From: Phreatobacter sp. | Lineage (GTDB): Bacteria > Pseudomonadota > Alphaproteobacteria > Rhizobiales > Phreatobacteraceae | DNA: 64,000 nucleotides | NCBI RefSeq assembly: GCF_022843985.1 | Contig: NZ_JALHMP010000005.1 | Location: 141,062 to 205,061 of the forward strand | Direction of reading: 5' to 3' | Part shown: piece by piece, positions 10,701 to 23,000 of the stretch | Layout: each line of letters starts with the position of its first letter | How positions within the stretch are numbered: position 1 is the first letter of the stretch | The notes under the pieces: model-generated | Databases searched by the model: none | What the model was told of the DNA's origin: nothing | What the model saw: the letters and a program-made list of their open reading frames with translations, nothing else | Translations under genes and position numbers: made by a program

Positions 10701-11458
10701 TTCGGTGTCATCCGGATGGCGCCGTCGAGGCGGATGGTCTCGCCGTTCAGCATGGGGTTGGTGACGATGGCCTCGACCATCATGGCATATTCGTCCGGGT
10801 GGCCCAGGCGCGAGGGGAAGGGCACCTGGGCGCCGAGCGAATCCTGCGCCTCCTTGGGCAGCGAGCCCATCAGGGGCGTCAGGAAGAGGCCGGGGGCGAT
10901 GGTGACGACGCGGATGCCGTAGCGGGCGAGCTCGCGGGCGATGGGCAGGGTCATGCCGACGATGCCGCCCTTGGAGGCAGCATAGGCAGGCTGGCCGATC
11001 TGGCCGTCGAAGGCGGCCACCGAGGCGGTGTTGACGATGACGCCGCGCTCCTCGCCGACGGGATCGGCGGTGTGCAGGCGGGCGGCGAACTTGGACAGCA
11101 CGTTGAAGGTGCCGATCAGGTTCACCTGGATGATCTTGTTGAAGTCGCCCAGCGGCAGGGGCGAGCCGTCGCGGGCGATGACCTTGGCGGGCGGGCCGAT
11201 GCCGGCACAGTTGACGCAGATGCGCGCCTTGCCGTGCAGGCCCTCGGCCTCGGCGAGGGCAGCGTCGACCGCCGCCTCGTCGACGACATTGACCCTGACG
11301 AAATGGCCGCCGATCTCGGCAGCGTGCTTGCGGCCGAGCTCCTCGTTGAGATCGAAGATGGTCACCTTGGCGCCGGCCCTGGCGAGCCGCGCCGCCGTGG
11401 CGCCGCCGAGCCCGGAGGCCCCTCCCGTGACGATCGCCGCCATACCCCGTGCGTCCAT
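10697..11458 (-). CDS. SDR family 3-hydroxyacyl-CoA dehydrogenase-like protein
   Basis: AIVTGGASGLGGATAARLA, VNCAGIG, YAASKGG; 4-nt overlap with acyl-CoA dehydrogenase. Confidence 0.92.
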   Translation of the reverse strand: MDARGMAAIVTGGASGLGGATAARLARAGAKVTIFDLNEELGRKHAAEIGGHFVRVNVVDEAAVDAALAEAEGLHGKARICVNCAGIGPPAKVIARDGSPLPLGDFNKIIQVNLIGTFNVLSKFAARLHTADPVGEERGVIVNTASVAAFDGQIGQPAYAASKGGIVGMTLPIARELARYGIRVVTIAPGLFLTPLMGSLPKEAQDSLGAQVPFPSRLGHPDEYAMMVEAIVTNPMLNGETIRLDGAIRMTPK

Positions 11459-11588
11459 GATCCGCTGCCTCCTGCGCCGCGACCCTCCGGCCTGCCGGTC
11501 GGCCGTGCTGTTGTCCTGTCCCGAAGGCCTGCACCTTTGTCGGGGGACGGCGGATGGTCAATCAGTCGAGCGGGGGATGGCTGCCAAT

Positions 11589-11852
11589 TTATCGGACCAG
11601 GAAGGCAAGCAGGCCGAGGACGCCGGTGATGGCGAGGAGAATGTACCGGGCGGATGAGCCGAACAGGTGGAGGCCGAGCGCGCCGGCCAGACACATCGCG
11701 GCGATCACACCGGCGATCACGGTGGCTTCGATGGCTCCAGCGCCCTGGAGGGTGCCGAGGATCCAGCAGCCGACAAACATGATCGGGGACAATTTCAGCA
11801 GGGCGCCGACCAATTTGCGCCGGACTGCGGGGTCATCGAGGTTGTGTCTCAT
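11589..11852 (-). CDS. Small hypothetical membrane protein
   Basis: MRHNLDDPAVRRKLVGALLKLSPIMFVGCWILGTLQG... about three predicted TM segments. Confidence 0.65.
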   Translation of the reverse strand: MRHNLDDPAVRRKLVGALLKLSPIMFVGCWILGTLQGAGAIEATVIAGVIAAMCLAGALGLHLFGSSARYILLAITGVLGLLAFLVR

Positions 11853-12064
11853 GGCGCAGGCATCCACCGGAGGAAACGGCCGGGCCTTTGCCGGCTGGCC
11901 CGGATCCTGGCTGCGGCCTGCTGCCAATCACGGGACCTTTCCCGTGTAGCCTTCAGGGAGTCGGCTCACAAGCGCTGTCGCCGCGTCGGGACCGACCGGC
12001 GCGAACCGTCGTCACATCCAGGTGATGCCGGCCTTCGCGCTCTTGCCGCGTCGCAGCAAGTCCG

Positions 12065-12086
12065 ATACATTCACGATTGTATGTAT
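12065..12086. promoter_or_regulatory. Putative AcrR/TetR-type operator upstream of RND efflux operon
   Basis: Perfect inverted repeat ATACAT-N10-ATGTAT (ATACATTCACGATTGTATGTAT), 54 nt upstream of the adaptor gene. Confidence 0.65.
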
Positions 12087-12140
12087 TTTTCTTTTTTCTG
12101 GCGATCGACCCTCGGGCCGGCGCGGGGATCGGGGCCTCCG

Positions 12141-13319
12141 ATGTCGTTTTTCCGTTTTCTGTCCATGGCGCTCCTCCTCGTCGGCCTCGCCGCCTGCAAC
12201 GATTCCGGCAGCACGGCGCCGCGGCCGGCGGCGGCGCCGCCGCCGGCGCCCGTCGGCATCGTCTCGGTGACGGCCGGCGCCGTCCCGATCATCAGCGAAC
12301 TGCCCGGCCGGATCGCGCCGACGCGGATCGCCCAGGTGCGTCCTCGCGTCTCCGGCATCATCGTTGCCCGGGTGTTCCAGCAGGGCAGCCTGGTGAAGGA
12401 GGGCGACGTGCTCTACCGCATCGACCCCGAGCCTTTCCGGGTGGAGGTCGAGCGCTCCAGGGCGACCATGCAGCGCGCCCAGGCGACGCGCCTCCTCGCC
12501 CAGCAGCAGAACGAGCGCGTCGAGCAGCTGCGCGAGCGCAATGTGGCGAGCCCGCAGCAGCTCGACAGCGCCGTCGCGGCACTCGCCCAGGCCGATGCCG
12601 ACGTCGCCAGCGCCAAGGCGGGCCTCGCGGCAGCCGAGCTCAACCTGAAATATGCCGACATCACCGCGCCGATCAGCGGCCGCATCGGCCGGGCGCTGAT
12701 CACCGAGGGTGCGCTGGTGGCGGCCAACGGCGCCGAGGCTCTCGCCACGATCCAGCAGTTGGACCCGATCTATGCCGACTTCACCCAGTCGGCGACCGAC
12801 CTCATCCGCTTGCGCCGCGCCATGCAGGCGGGTGCCGTGACGCCCGACCAGGGCGATGAAGCGGCGGTGAAGCTGATCCTCGACGACGGCAGCCCCTATC
12901 CCCATACGGGCCGCCTCCTGTTCTCCGAGGCGACGGTCGATGCCGGCACCGGTCAGGTGACGCTGCGCGGCGAATTCCCCAATCCCAACGGCGACCTCCT
13001 GCCCGGCATGTATGTCCGCGTGCTGATCGAACAGGGCATCCAGCCGAACGCCATCGCCGTGCCGCAGCAGGCGATCCAGCGCGACACGGCGGGCCGGGCG
13101 CAGCTCTACGTCGTCAAGGCGGACGATACGGTGGAGGTTCGCATCGTCAGGACGAGCCGCATGGTCGGCACCAATGCAGTGATCGACGAGGGCCTCTCGG
13201 CTGGCGATCGCGTCGTCGTCGAGGGCTTCCAGCGCCTGCGACCGGGTGGAAAGGTCGCCGCGAGCCCCTGGGCGCCGCCGGCGCAAGGCGCCGCCCCGGC
13301 CGCTGCCGCTGGCCGATAA
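12141..13319 (+). CDS. RND efflux periplasmic adaptor subunit (AcrA/MexA-like lipoprotein)
   Basis: Lipobox LVGLAAC; RVSGIIVARVFQQGSLVKEGDVLYRIDPEPF; DITAPISGRIGRALITEGALV. Confidence 0.93.
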   Translation: MSFFRFLSMALLLVGLAACNDSGSTAPRPAAAPPPAPVGIVSVTAGAVPIISELPGRIAPTRIAQVRPRVSGIIVARVFQQGSLVKEGDVLYRIDPEPFRVEVERSRATMQRAQATRLLAQQQNERVEQLRERNVASPQQLDSAVAALAQADADVASAKAGLAAAELNLKYADITAPISGRIGRALITEGALVAANGAEALATIQQLDPIYADFTQSATDLIRLRRAMQAGAVTPDQGDEAAVKLILDDGSPYPHTGRLLFSEATVDAGTGQVTLRGEFPNPNGDLLPGMYVRVLIEQGIQPNAIAVPQQAIQRDTAGRAQLYVVKADDTVEVRIVRTSRMVGTNAVIDEGLSAGDRVVVEGFQRLRPGGKVAASPWAPPAQGAAPAAAAGR

Positions 13320-13331
13320 GGACCCAGGACC

Positions 13332-16300
13332 ATGCCCCAGTTCTTCATCGGCAGGCCCATCTTCGCCTGGGTCATCGCCATCCTCATCATGCTGGCCGGC
13401 CTCATCGCCATCCCGATGCTGCCGATCGCGCAGTATCCCGACGTCGCGCCGCCGCAGATCACCATCAACACGGCCTATCCCGGAGCCTCGCCGGAGGACG
13501 CCTACCAGTCGGTCACCCGGCCGATCGAGGAGGAGCTGAACGGCATCGAGGGCCTGATCTATTTCGAATCCGTCGCCGACACGACCGGGGCGATCCAGAT
13601 CACCGCCACGTTCCGGCCGGGCACCAACGGTGCCGCCGCGGCGGTCGAGGTGCAGAACCGCGTGCGCCGCGTCGAACCGCGCCTGCCGCGCGCGGTGAGC
13701 CAGCAGGGCGTGCAGGTCGACCAGGCCCGGTCGAACTTCCTGCTCGTCGCGACGCTGACCTCGACCGACGGCTCGATGGACGATATCGGCCTCGGCGACT
13801 ACATGAGCCGCAACATTCTTGGCGAGATCCGGCGCGTGCCGGGGGTTGGCCGGGCCCAGCTCTTCGCCTCCGAGCGCGCCATGCGCATCTGGCTCGACCC
13901 GGACAAGATGGTCGGCCTCAACCTGACCGCCGCCGACGTCACCGCCGCCGTCACTGCGCAGAATGCGCAGGTCTCGGCGGGGTCCATCGGCTCGCTGCCA
14001 AACCCCATCAACCAGCAGGTGACCGCGACCGTCATGGTCAAGGGGCAGCTCGCGTCGCCGGACGAGTTCGGCGCCATCGTGCTGCGCGCCAATCGCGACG
14101 GCTCGCTGGTCCGGCTGAGGGACATCGCGCGGATCGAGGTCGGCGCCCAGGCCTATGCGACCTCGGCGCGCCTCAATGGCAAGCCGGCCGCCGCCCTCGC
14201 GGTCCAGCTGTCGCCGACCGGCAATGCCATGGCGACCGCCGAAGCGGTCAAGAAGCGGCTGGATGAACTCGCGCCCTTCTTCCCGCCGGGCGTCGAACAT
14301 GCGGTGCCCTACGACACCTCGCCCTTCGTCAGGGTGTCGATCGAGAAGGTGCTGCACACGCTGCTCGAGGCCATGGTGCTGGTCTTCCTCGTCATGTTCC
14401 TGTTCCTGCAGAACCTGCGCTACACGCTGATCCCGGCGATCGTGGTGCCGGTGGCGCTGCTCGGCACCTGCGCGGTGATGTATGTCACCGGCTTCTCCAT
14501 CAACGTGCTCACCATGTTCGCGATGGTGCTCGCCATCGGCATCCTCGTCGACGACGCCATTGTCGTGGTGGAGAATGTCGAGCGGATCATGGCGGAGGAG
14601 GGACTGCCGCCGAAGGAGGCGACCCGCAAGGCCATGGGCCAGATCACCGGGGCGGTCATCGGCATCACCGCGGTCCTGGTCTCGGTGTTCATCCCGCTCG
14701 CCTTCTTCCCCGGCGCGGTGGGCGTGATCTACAAGCAGTTCAGCCTGACCATGGTCGTGTCGATCCTGTTCTCGGCCTTCCTGGCGCTCAGCCTGACGCC
14801 GGCCCTGGCGGCGACCTTCCTCAAGCCTGTGGCCGCGGGCCACCATCACGGCAAGCGCGGCTTCTTCGGCTGGTTCAACCGCGGCCTCGACCGGACGACC
14901 CGCGGCTATGGCAGCGTCGTCTCCTATATGGTCCGCCGCGGCGGCCGCTTCATGATCATCTACGTCGTGCTGCTGGCCGGCCTCGGCTATCTCTACATGC
15001 GGCTGCCGACCTCGTTCCTGCCGAACGAGGACCAGGGCTACATCATCGTCAACTTCCAGGCGCCCTCGGACGCCACCGTCAACCGCACCCTGGCCGCCAT
15101 CGAAACCGCCGAGAAGCAGTTTGCCGGTGAGCCGGGCGTCGCCCGTATCGTGACGGTGCGCGGCTTCTCTTTCTTCGGGCAGGGACAGAACGCCGCCCTG
15201 GCCTTCGTGACCTTGAAGGACTGGAGCGAACGCGGCCCGGGTGACGCGGCGAATGCCATCGCGCTGCGCGGCACGATCGCGCTGTCGCGGCTGCGCGACG
15301 CCATCGTCTTCGGCCTGTCGCCGCCGCCCATCCAGGGCCTCGGCAATTCCAACGGCTTCTCCTTCCGCCTGCAGGCGCGCGGCGGCCAGACCCAGCAGCA
15401 GCTCGCCGCGGCGCGCGACCAACTGATCGGTGCCGCCATGCGCAGCCCGATCCTGACGCAGGTCTTCGTCGAGGGCCTCCCCGACGCCGCCCAGGTGTCG
15501 CTGATCGTCGATCGCGAGAAGGCGAACACCTTCGGGGTCACCTTCGCCGACATCAACGCGACGATCTCCACCCATCTCGGCTCGGCCTATGTCAACGATT
15601 TCCCCAATGCCGGCCGCCTGCAGCGGGTGCTGGTGCAGGGCGATGCAGCGAGCCGCATGCAGACCTCGGACCTCCTGAACCTCAACGTGCGCAATTCCAA
15701 CGGCGGCATGGTGCCGCTCTCGGCCTTCGCCCGCATCGAGTGGCAGCGCGGCCCCTCGCAGATCGTCGGCTACAATGGCTATCCCGCCATCCGCATCTCG
15801 GGCTCAGCCGCTCCGGGCTATTCCTCGGGCGACGCCATCGCCGAGATGCAGCGCCTCGCCGGGCAATTGCCGCCGGGCTTCGGCTATGAATGGACGGGGC
15901 AGTCGTTGCAGGAGATCCTGGCGGGCTCGCAGGCGCCACTCCTCATCGCGCTGTCCTGCATCCTCGTCTTCCTCTGCCTCGCGGCGCTCTATGAAAGCTG
16001 GACGATCCCGATCTCGGTGCTGCTGGTCGTCCCCCTCGGCGTCATCGGCTCGGTGACGGCGGTGACCCTGCGCGGCATGCCGAACGACGTCTATTTCATG
16101 GTCGGCCTGGTCGCGATCATCGGGCTGTCGGCAAAGAACGCCATCCTCATCATCGAGTTCGCCAAGGACCTGAGGGCGGAGGGCAAGGGTATCCTCGAGG
16201 CGACGATCGAGGCGGCGCATCTGCGCTTCCGGCCGATCATCATGACCTCGCTGGCCTTCGCGCTCGGCGTGCTGCCCCTCGCCATCGCCTCGGGTGCCAG

Positions 16301-16472
16301 CGCGGCCAGCCAGCAGGCGCTGGGCACGGGCGTGCTCGGCGGCATGATCTCGGCCACGGTCCTCGCCGTGTTCTTCGTCCCCGTCTTCTTCGTCGTGGTG
16401 ACGCGGCTGATGGGCGGGCGGGACAAGCCGGCGCCAGCAGAGGCGCCTGCGGCCTCCGATCCTCGGAACTAG
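13332..16472 (+). CDS. RND efflux permease (AcrB/MexB, HAE-1 type)
   Basis: 1046 aa; FFIGRPIFAWVIAI, VLAIGILVDDAIVVVENVERIM. Confidence 0.96.
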   Translation: MPQFFIGRPIFAWVIAILIMLAGLIAIPMLPIAQYPDVAPPQITINTAYPGASPEDAYQSVTRPIEEELNGIEGLIYFESVADTTGAIQITATFRPGTNGAAAAVEVQNRVRRVEPRLPRAVSQQGVQVDQARSNFLLVATLTSTDGSMDDIGLGDYMSRNILGEIRRVPGVGRAQLFASERAMRIWLDPDKMVGLNLTAADVTAAVTAQNAQVSAGSIGSLPNPINQQVTATVMVKGQLASPDEFGAIVLRANRDGSLVRLRDIARIEVGAQAYATSARLNGKPAAALAVQLSPTGNAMATAEAVKKRLDELAPFFPPGVEHAVPYDTSPFVRVSIEKVLHTLLEAMVLVFLVMFLFLQNLRYTLIPAIVVPVALLGTCAVMYVTGFSINVLTMFAMVLAIGILVDDAIVVVENVERIMAEEGLPPKEATRKAMGQITGAVIGITAVLVSVFIPLAFFPGAVGVIYKQFSLTMVVSILFSAFLALSLTPALAATFLKPVAAGHHHGKRGFFGWFNRGLDRTTRGYGSVVSYMVRRGGRFMIIYVVLLAGLGYLYMRLPTSFLPNEDQGYIIVNFQAPSDATVNRTLAAIETAEKQFAGEPGVARIVTVRGFSFFGQGQNAALAFVTLKDWSERGPGDAANAIALRGTIALSRLRDAIVFGLSPPPIQGLGNSNGFSFRLQARGGQTQQQLAAARDQLIGAAMRSPILTQVFVEGLPDAAQVSLIVDREKANTFGVTFADINATISTHLGSAYVNDFPNAGRLQRVLVQGDAASRMQTSDLLNLNVRNSNGGMVPLSAFARIEWQRGPSQIVGYNGYPAIRISGSAAPGYSSGDAIAEMQRLAGQLPPGFGYEWTGQSLQEILAGSQAPLLIALSCILVFLCLAALYESWTIPISVLLVVPLGVIGSVTAVTLRGMPNDVYFMVGLVAIIGLSAKNAILIIEFAKDLRAEGKGILEATIEAAHLRFRPIIMTSLAFALGVLPLAIASGASAASQQALGTGVLGGMISATVLAVFFVPVFFVVVTRLMGGRDKPAPAEAPAASDPRN

Positions 16473-16476
16473 GGCC

Positions 16477-17127
16477 GTGGCGCGACGCACCAAGGCGGAG
16501 GCGGAGGAGACGCGTCGCGGTCTCCTCGACGCGGCCGAGAGGATCTTCCATGCCAAGGGGGTGGCGACGACCTCGCTTGAGGAGATCGCCGCCGAGGCCG
16601 GGGTGACACGCGGGGCGGTCTACTGGCATTTCGCCAACAAGGCGGACCTGTTCATGGCGCTGTTCGACGATGCGCCGCTGATCCACGACGACCTTCTGGC
16701 GCCGCTGGCACTCAGTGAGCATCCCGACCCGCTGGCGCTGGTGGAAGAGCTGGCCATCGGCGCGCTGACGCTGCTGGCCGGCGACGCGCGTCGTCAGCGC
16801 ATCTACACGATCCTGACCCTGTGCGAGTATCGGGACGAATTCGGCGTGGTCCTGCAGCGCACCCTGGAGACCATGGACCGTGCCCATGCGCAGTTCGCCA
16901 GCGCCTTCGCCGAGGCGGACCGGCGCGGCATCCTGGCGCCGTCATGGCCGCACGGAACGGCGGCGGCCGCCTTCCAGTGGCTGCTGCACGGGCTGATTGT
17001 CGACTGGCTGAAATTCGGTCGCCGCTTCGACCTCGTCGAGCGGGGCAGCAGCGTGATCCGGGCGCAGTTCCAGGCCTATCGGCACCGCTGCGTGCCGGCC
17101 GGCATCCCCGTTCTTGCGCCGGCGTGA
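16477..17127 (+). CDS. acrR: TetR/AcrR family transcriptional repressor
   Basis: ARRTKAEAEETRRGLLDAAERIFHAKGVATTSLEEIAAEAGVTRGAVYWHFANKADLF HTH. Confidence 0.92.
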   Translation: MARRTKAEAEETRRGLLDAAERIFHAKGVATTSLEEIAAEAGVTRGAVYWHFANKADLFMALFDDAPLIHDDLLAPLALSEHPDPLALVEELAIGALTLLAGDARRQRIYTILTLCEYRDEFGVVLQRTLETMDRAHAQFASAFAEADRRGILAPSWPHGTAAAAFQWLLHGLIVDWLKFGRRFDLVERGSSVIRAQFQAYRHRCVPAGIPVLAPA

Positions 17128-17181
17128 AGCCGGGCGCCCGCACGCGGCCGCTTGGTGCCGCGTGCGGGATCGGCGTGGCGG

Positions 17182-19527
<2,346 letters not shown>

Positions 19528-19568
19528 TCACCCCTTCTAGCGAAGTCATTTCATTAGACTAAGTTGAA

Positions 19569-19588
19569 TTATCTGATTGTGACGATAA
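19569..19588. promoter_or_regulatory. Putative LysR/OxyR operator in katG-oxyR divergent intergenic
   Basis: Perfect dyad TTATC-N10-GATAA directly upstream of oxyR start. Confidence 0.45.
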
Positions 19589-19597
19589 GCTCGAATT

Positions 19598-20512
19598 ATG
19601 ATCAACGTCACTTTCAAGCAGTTGCGCTATGTCGACGCGCTGGCGCGCCACGGTCATTTCGGCCGGGCGGCGGAGTCATGCGCCATTTCGCAACCCGCCC
19701 TGTCGATGCAAATCCGCGAGCTGGAGGACGGCCTCGGGACGCCGCTGTTCGAGCGGGGTGTCCGGCAGGTGCGGTTGACTGCCTTCGGCGAGGCCTTCTC
19801 GGCGCGGGCCCGCGACATCCTGCGGGCGGTCGATGAACTGGGCGACCTCGCCCGCGCCTCGCGGGCCGGCCTCGTGGGGCGCTTGCGCATCGGTATCATT
19901 CCGACGGTGGCGCCCTATCTGCTGCCGGCGGTCATCGGCGATCTCGGACGCAGCCATGCCGGGCTCGACCTCCGCATCCGCGAGACGCAGACGCCCAAAC
20001 TCATCCAGGAGCTGAACGAGGGGCGGCTCGACACCGCCATCGTTGCCCTGCCGGTCTCCGAGCCCTCGATGACAGAGACCGCCCTCTTCCGCGAGGATTT
20101 CGTGCTGGTGCGGCCCAGCGTCGATGCCGGCAAGGCGGTGCCGAGCGCCGAGATGCTGCGCGAGATGCGGCTCCTGCTGCTGGAGGAAGGCCATTGCTTC
20201 CGCGACCAGGCGCTCTCGTTCTGCGGCCTGACTGCCGCCAGGCCGAAGGAAATGCTCGATGGCAGCACCCTGTCGACCCTGGTGCAGATGGTCGGTGTCG
20301 GGGTCGGCGTGACCCTGATCCCGGACATGGCGGTCGCGGTGGAGACGCGGTCGGCGCCGGTCTCGATTGTCCGTTTCGAGGATCCGCGGCCCTCGCGCAC
20401 CATCGGCATGATCTGGCGCCGGACGAGTCCGCTCGCCAAGCAATTGTCGGAGGTCGCCGATGTCGTGCGCCTGTCGGCGCAGACGATGCGGCGCATGCAT
20501 GCGGCCCTGTGA
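19598..20512 (+). CDS. oxyR: LysR family regulator, OxyR-like hydrogen peroxide sensor
   Basis: TFKQLRYVDALARHGHFGRAAESCAISQPALSMQIRELE; EEGHCFRDQALSFC with two Cys; divergent from katG. Confidence 0.92.
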   Translation: MINVTFKQLRYVDALARHGHFGRAAESCAISQPALSMQIRELEDGLGTPLFERGVRQVRLTAFGEAFSARARDILRAVDELGDLARASRAGLVGRLRIGIIPTVAPYLLPAVIGDLGRSHAGLDLRIRETQTPKLIQELNEGRLDTAIVALPVSEPSMTETALFREDFVLVRPSVDAGKAVPSAEMLREMRLLLLEEGHCFRDQALSFCGLTAARPKEMLDGSTLSTLVQMVGVGVGVTLIPDMAVAVETRSAPVSIVRFEDPRPSRTIGMIWRRTSPLAKQLSEVADVVRLSAQTMRRMHAAL

Positions 20513-20625
20513 GGGTGCGCGTTGTTGTCCTACCGCTCGCGACGCGTATACCGGCCGCCGGTCGAGCCAGACATCATTAAGGGATGACTTGTAGAAAAGG
20601 TGATTGGCTTTTCGGGCGAGTTGTC

Positions 20626-21360
20626 ATGAGCTGTAATGTCTGCCGTAACGCAAACACCTTGCCGTTCGCCTTTTCGATGGCGTTCCAGCCAATCGTCAAT
20701 ACGGTCACGGGCGCGGTCTTCGCTTACGAAGCCCTCGTGCGGGGGCCGGCGGGCGAGGGCGCCGCATCCGTGCTCGGTGCCGTCAACGAGACCAATCGCT
20801 ACGCCTTCGACCAGCAGTGCCGCGTCAAGGCGATCGAACTCGCCGGTCGCGGCGCACCCGGCGCGGCGCGCCTGTCGATCAACTTCATGCCGAACGCGGT
20901 CTATGAGCCGCGCGCCTGCATCCGTCTCACCCTGGCGACGGCCGAGCGGGTCGGTTTCGCGCCCGAGCGCATCATCTTCGAGTTCACGGAAAACGAGAGG
21001 ATCGAGACGGCGCATCTGCTCAACATCGTCCGGACCTACAAGGATATCGGCTTCGCCACCGCGATCGACGATTTCGGCGCCGGCCATTCTGGCCTCACAC
21101 TGCTCGCCCGCTTCCAGCCGGACATCGTCAAGCTCGACATGGATCTGATCCGTGACATCGATACCGACCGGGCGAAGCGGATCATGGTGCGCCATATGCT
21201 GGCGATGCTCTCGGATCTCGGCATCGTCACCATCTGCGAGGGGGTGGAGACGATGGGCGAACTCGCTGTTCTGCGCGATCTCGGGGTCGAACTGCTGCAA
21301 GGCTACGCCCTGGCCCGACCCGCCTTCGAACGGTTCGAGACGCCGCAATTCGTCGCCTGA
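20626..21360 (+). CDS. EAL domain c-di-GMP phosphodiesterase-like protein
   Basis: YEALVRG, FEFTENER, IDDFGAGHSGL, DIVKLDMDLI, ICEGVETMGEL. Confidence 0.92.
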   Translation: MSCNVCRNANTLPFAFSMAFQPIVNTVTGAVFAYEALVRGPAGEGAASVLGAVNETNRYAFDQQCRVKAIELAGRGAPGAARLSINFMPNAVYEPRACIRLTLATAERVGFAPERIIFEFTENERIETAHLLNIVRTYKDIGFATAIDDFGAGHSGLTLLARFQPDIVKLDMDLIRDIDTDRAKRIMVRHMLAMLSDLGIVTICEGVETMGELAVLRDLGVELLQGYALARPAFERFETPQFVA

Positions 21361-21439
21361 GGGGTCATCCCGTCCGGGGTATGCCGAACGGTCCCTGACC
21401 GCCTGTCTCGCCCGGCCTCCGGACCCGCATCCCCGCGCC

Positions 21440-21895
21440 GATGCAGAACAGCTCTCTGGTGAAAAGGTTCCGGCCCGATCGCGTGCAATCGCAGCACAGT
21501 CATGTGCAGAGTCCAGGCCTCCTGCAATCCGATCCTCGACATGAACGGCAAGCCGTTCAAAGGTGGTGAAATTCGCCACCGACATCACCGCCGACATCAA
21601 GAAGCAGCAGGGCCGCAAGCAGGTCCAGCGGCAGATCGCCTCCGTCCAGTCCTCGACCGTCAACGCCATCGGCGATATCTCCGCGACCATCTCGACCATC
21701 AGCGAGATCGCCACGGCGATTGCCTCCGCCGGTGAGGAGCAGAGCGCGGTGACGGCCGAGATGTCGTCCAACATGCGGGTCGCCGCCGCAGGGGTGCCGG
21801 CCATCTCCCGGTCGATGGGCACGATCGCCCGATCGATGACGGATATCGACATGGCGGCGCGCAAGGTCAGGGAATCGTCCCGGTCCATTGCCTGA
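21440..21895 (+). pseudogene. Decayed PAS-containing methyl-accepting chemotaxis protein remnant
   Basis: PAS C-terminus VQASCNPILDMNGKPFK in one frame continues as VVKFATDITADIKKQQ in another (extra A in TTCAAAGGTGG); MCP tail ISEIATAIASAGEEQSAVTAEMSSNM without signalling hairpin tip. Confidence 0.75.
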
Positions 21896-21921
21896 GACGA
21901 TGCGGACGGGCCGCCGCGTAC

Positions 21922-22671
21922 CTAGCGCCGGATGCCCGGCGTCTCGACGGGAAGGCCCTTCGCCCGCACCGCCAGATAGAGCTCAAGGGCGAGATAGTCC
22001 GGGCCGCCGAGCGGAAACTGCGTCGCCCGGACGCCGAGCGAACAGGCGCGCAGCCGGCGGTGCAGCGAGCCCATCGTGTTCCATTCGAGGCGATAGGCGG
22101 GAAAGCCGGTGCCGACTCCGCTCGATATGACATCGCCGCGCAGGCGCAGGCCGACATTCTCGTCATGGCATTGGGCGCAGGACAGATTGAGCTGGCCCTG
22201 ACGCAGGGTGTAGAGGCGGCGGCCCTCCGCGACGAAGCGCGCCGCCGGCCCGTCCGTGGCGACCGAGACCGGCAGGCCGCGGGACTGCAAGGCGATGGCC
22301 GCCGTCAGCGACAACAGCGCCTCGCTCTCGTAGCCGAAGCCGGGAGCCTGCTGATGGCGGCTGCGGCAGGTCTCGATCCGGCCTTCGAGGTTGAGGAGAT
22401 CGCCGGTCTGCGCCACCTGGGGATAGCGTGTGGCGACGCCGCGCATCCCCGTGATGTCGCCGTGGCATCCCTGGCAGGAGGGGCGCCCGCCGGCCGGTGC
22501 CGCCCGCCACAGGGCCTCGCCGGTGTCGATCCACAGCCAGCCGGGATGGCGGGACGGATCGTCCTGCAGGGCGCGCAGGTCCGGCGAGAGGAAGGTCGCA
22601 GGCGCCCGCACCTCTCCGGCGGCGACAACCGTCGGGGCGAGCAGCAGGACAAGGACGGCCAGGCGTGTCAT
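21922..22671 (-). CDS. soxA: Sulfur oxidation c-type cytochrome SoxA
   Basis: Two CxxCH (CQGCH, CAQCH), MRGVATRYP, NLEGRIETCR, YRLEWNTMGSLHRRLRACSLGVRA. Confidence 0.92.
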   Translation of the reverse strand: MTRLAVLVLLLAPTVVAAGEVRAPATFLSPDLRALQDDPSRHPGWLWIDTGEALWRAAPAGGRPSCQGCHGDITGMRGVATRYPQVAQTGDLLNLEGRIETCRSRHQQAPGFGYESEALLSLTAAIALQSRGLPVSVATDGPAARFVAEGRRLYTLRQGQLNLSCAQCHDENVGLRLRGDVISSGVGTGFPAYRLEWNTMGSLHRRLRACSLGVRATQFPLGGPDYLALELYLAVRAKGLPVETPGIRR

Positions 22672-22997
22672 GTCACTGTCAGGACCTGCCGGCGCTCATA
22701 GGTGACCCCGCCATCCTCGACCCACTGGAAGACGAGCTCGCCGGTCGCGGTGGCGCGGGTGGTGAAGGCGACATAGGGATTGGCGGCGATCCCGGTCGAC
22801 AGGTCCATGCGGAAGATCTCCGTCCCCTCTTGGGTGACGCGCAGGGTGTGGATGATCTTGCGCGGTACCGGGCGCAGGCCTGCGGCGTCGATGGCCCGCT
22901 CCATCGGGTGACGGGCGAGAACGCGGATCTCGACGATCTCGCCGTGCCTGGCCTCCGGCGGCATGGTGATGCGGGCGGGGATGGTGACATTGGCCAT
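22668..22997 (-). CDS. soxZ: Thiosulfate oxidation carrier complex protein SoxZ
   Basis: 109 aa; RITMPPEARHGEIVEIRVLARHPME...; 4-nt overlap with soxA. Confidence 0.92.
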   Translation of the reverse strand: MANVTIPARITMPPEARHGEIVEIRVLARHPMERAIDAAGLRPVPRKIIHTLRVTQEGTEIFRMDLSTGIAANPYVAFTTRATATGELVFQWVEDGGVTYERRQVLTVT

Positions 22998-23000
22998 GGC

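Noticed and set aside
10700-11561. N-terminal extension of ORF 9504..11561
   Set aside because: Overlaps the SDR gene in another frame; real acyl-CoA dehydrogenase starts at MSGHAAV (10700).
12012-15575. 1187-aa minus-strand ORF
   Set aside because: Antisense to strongly supported RND adaptor and permease; composition (His/Arg/Asp-rich, no motifs) typical of high-GC shadow ORFs.
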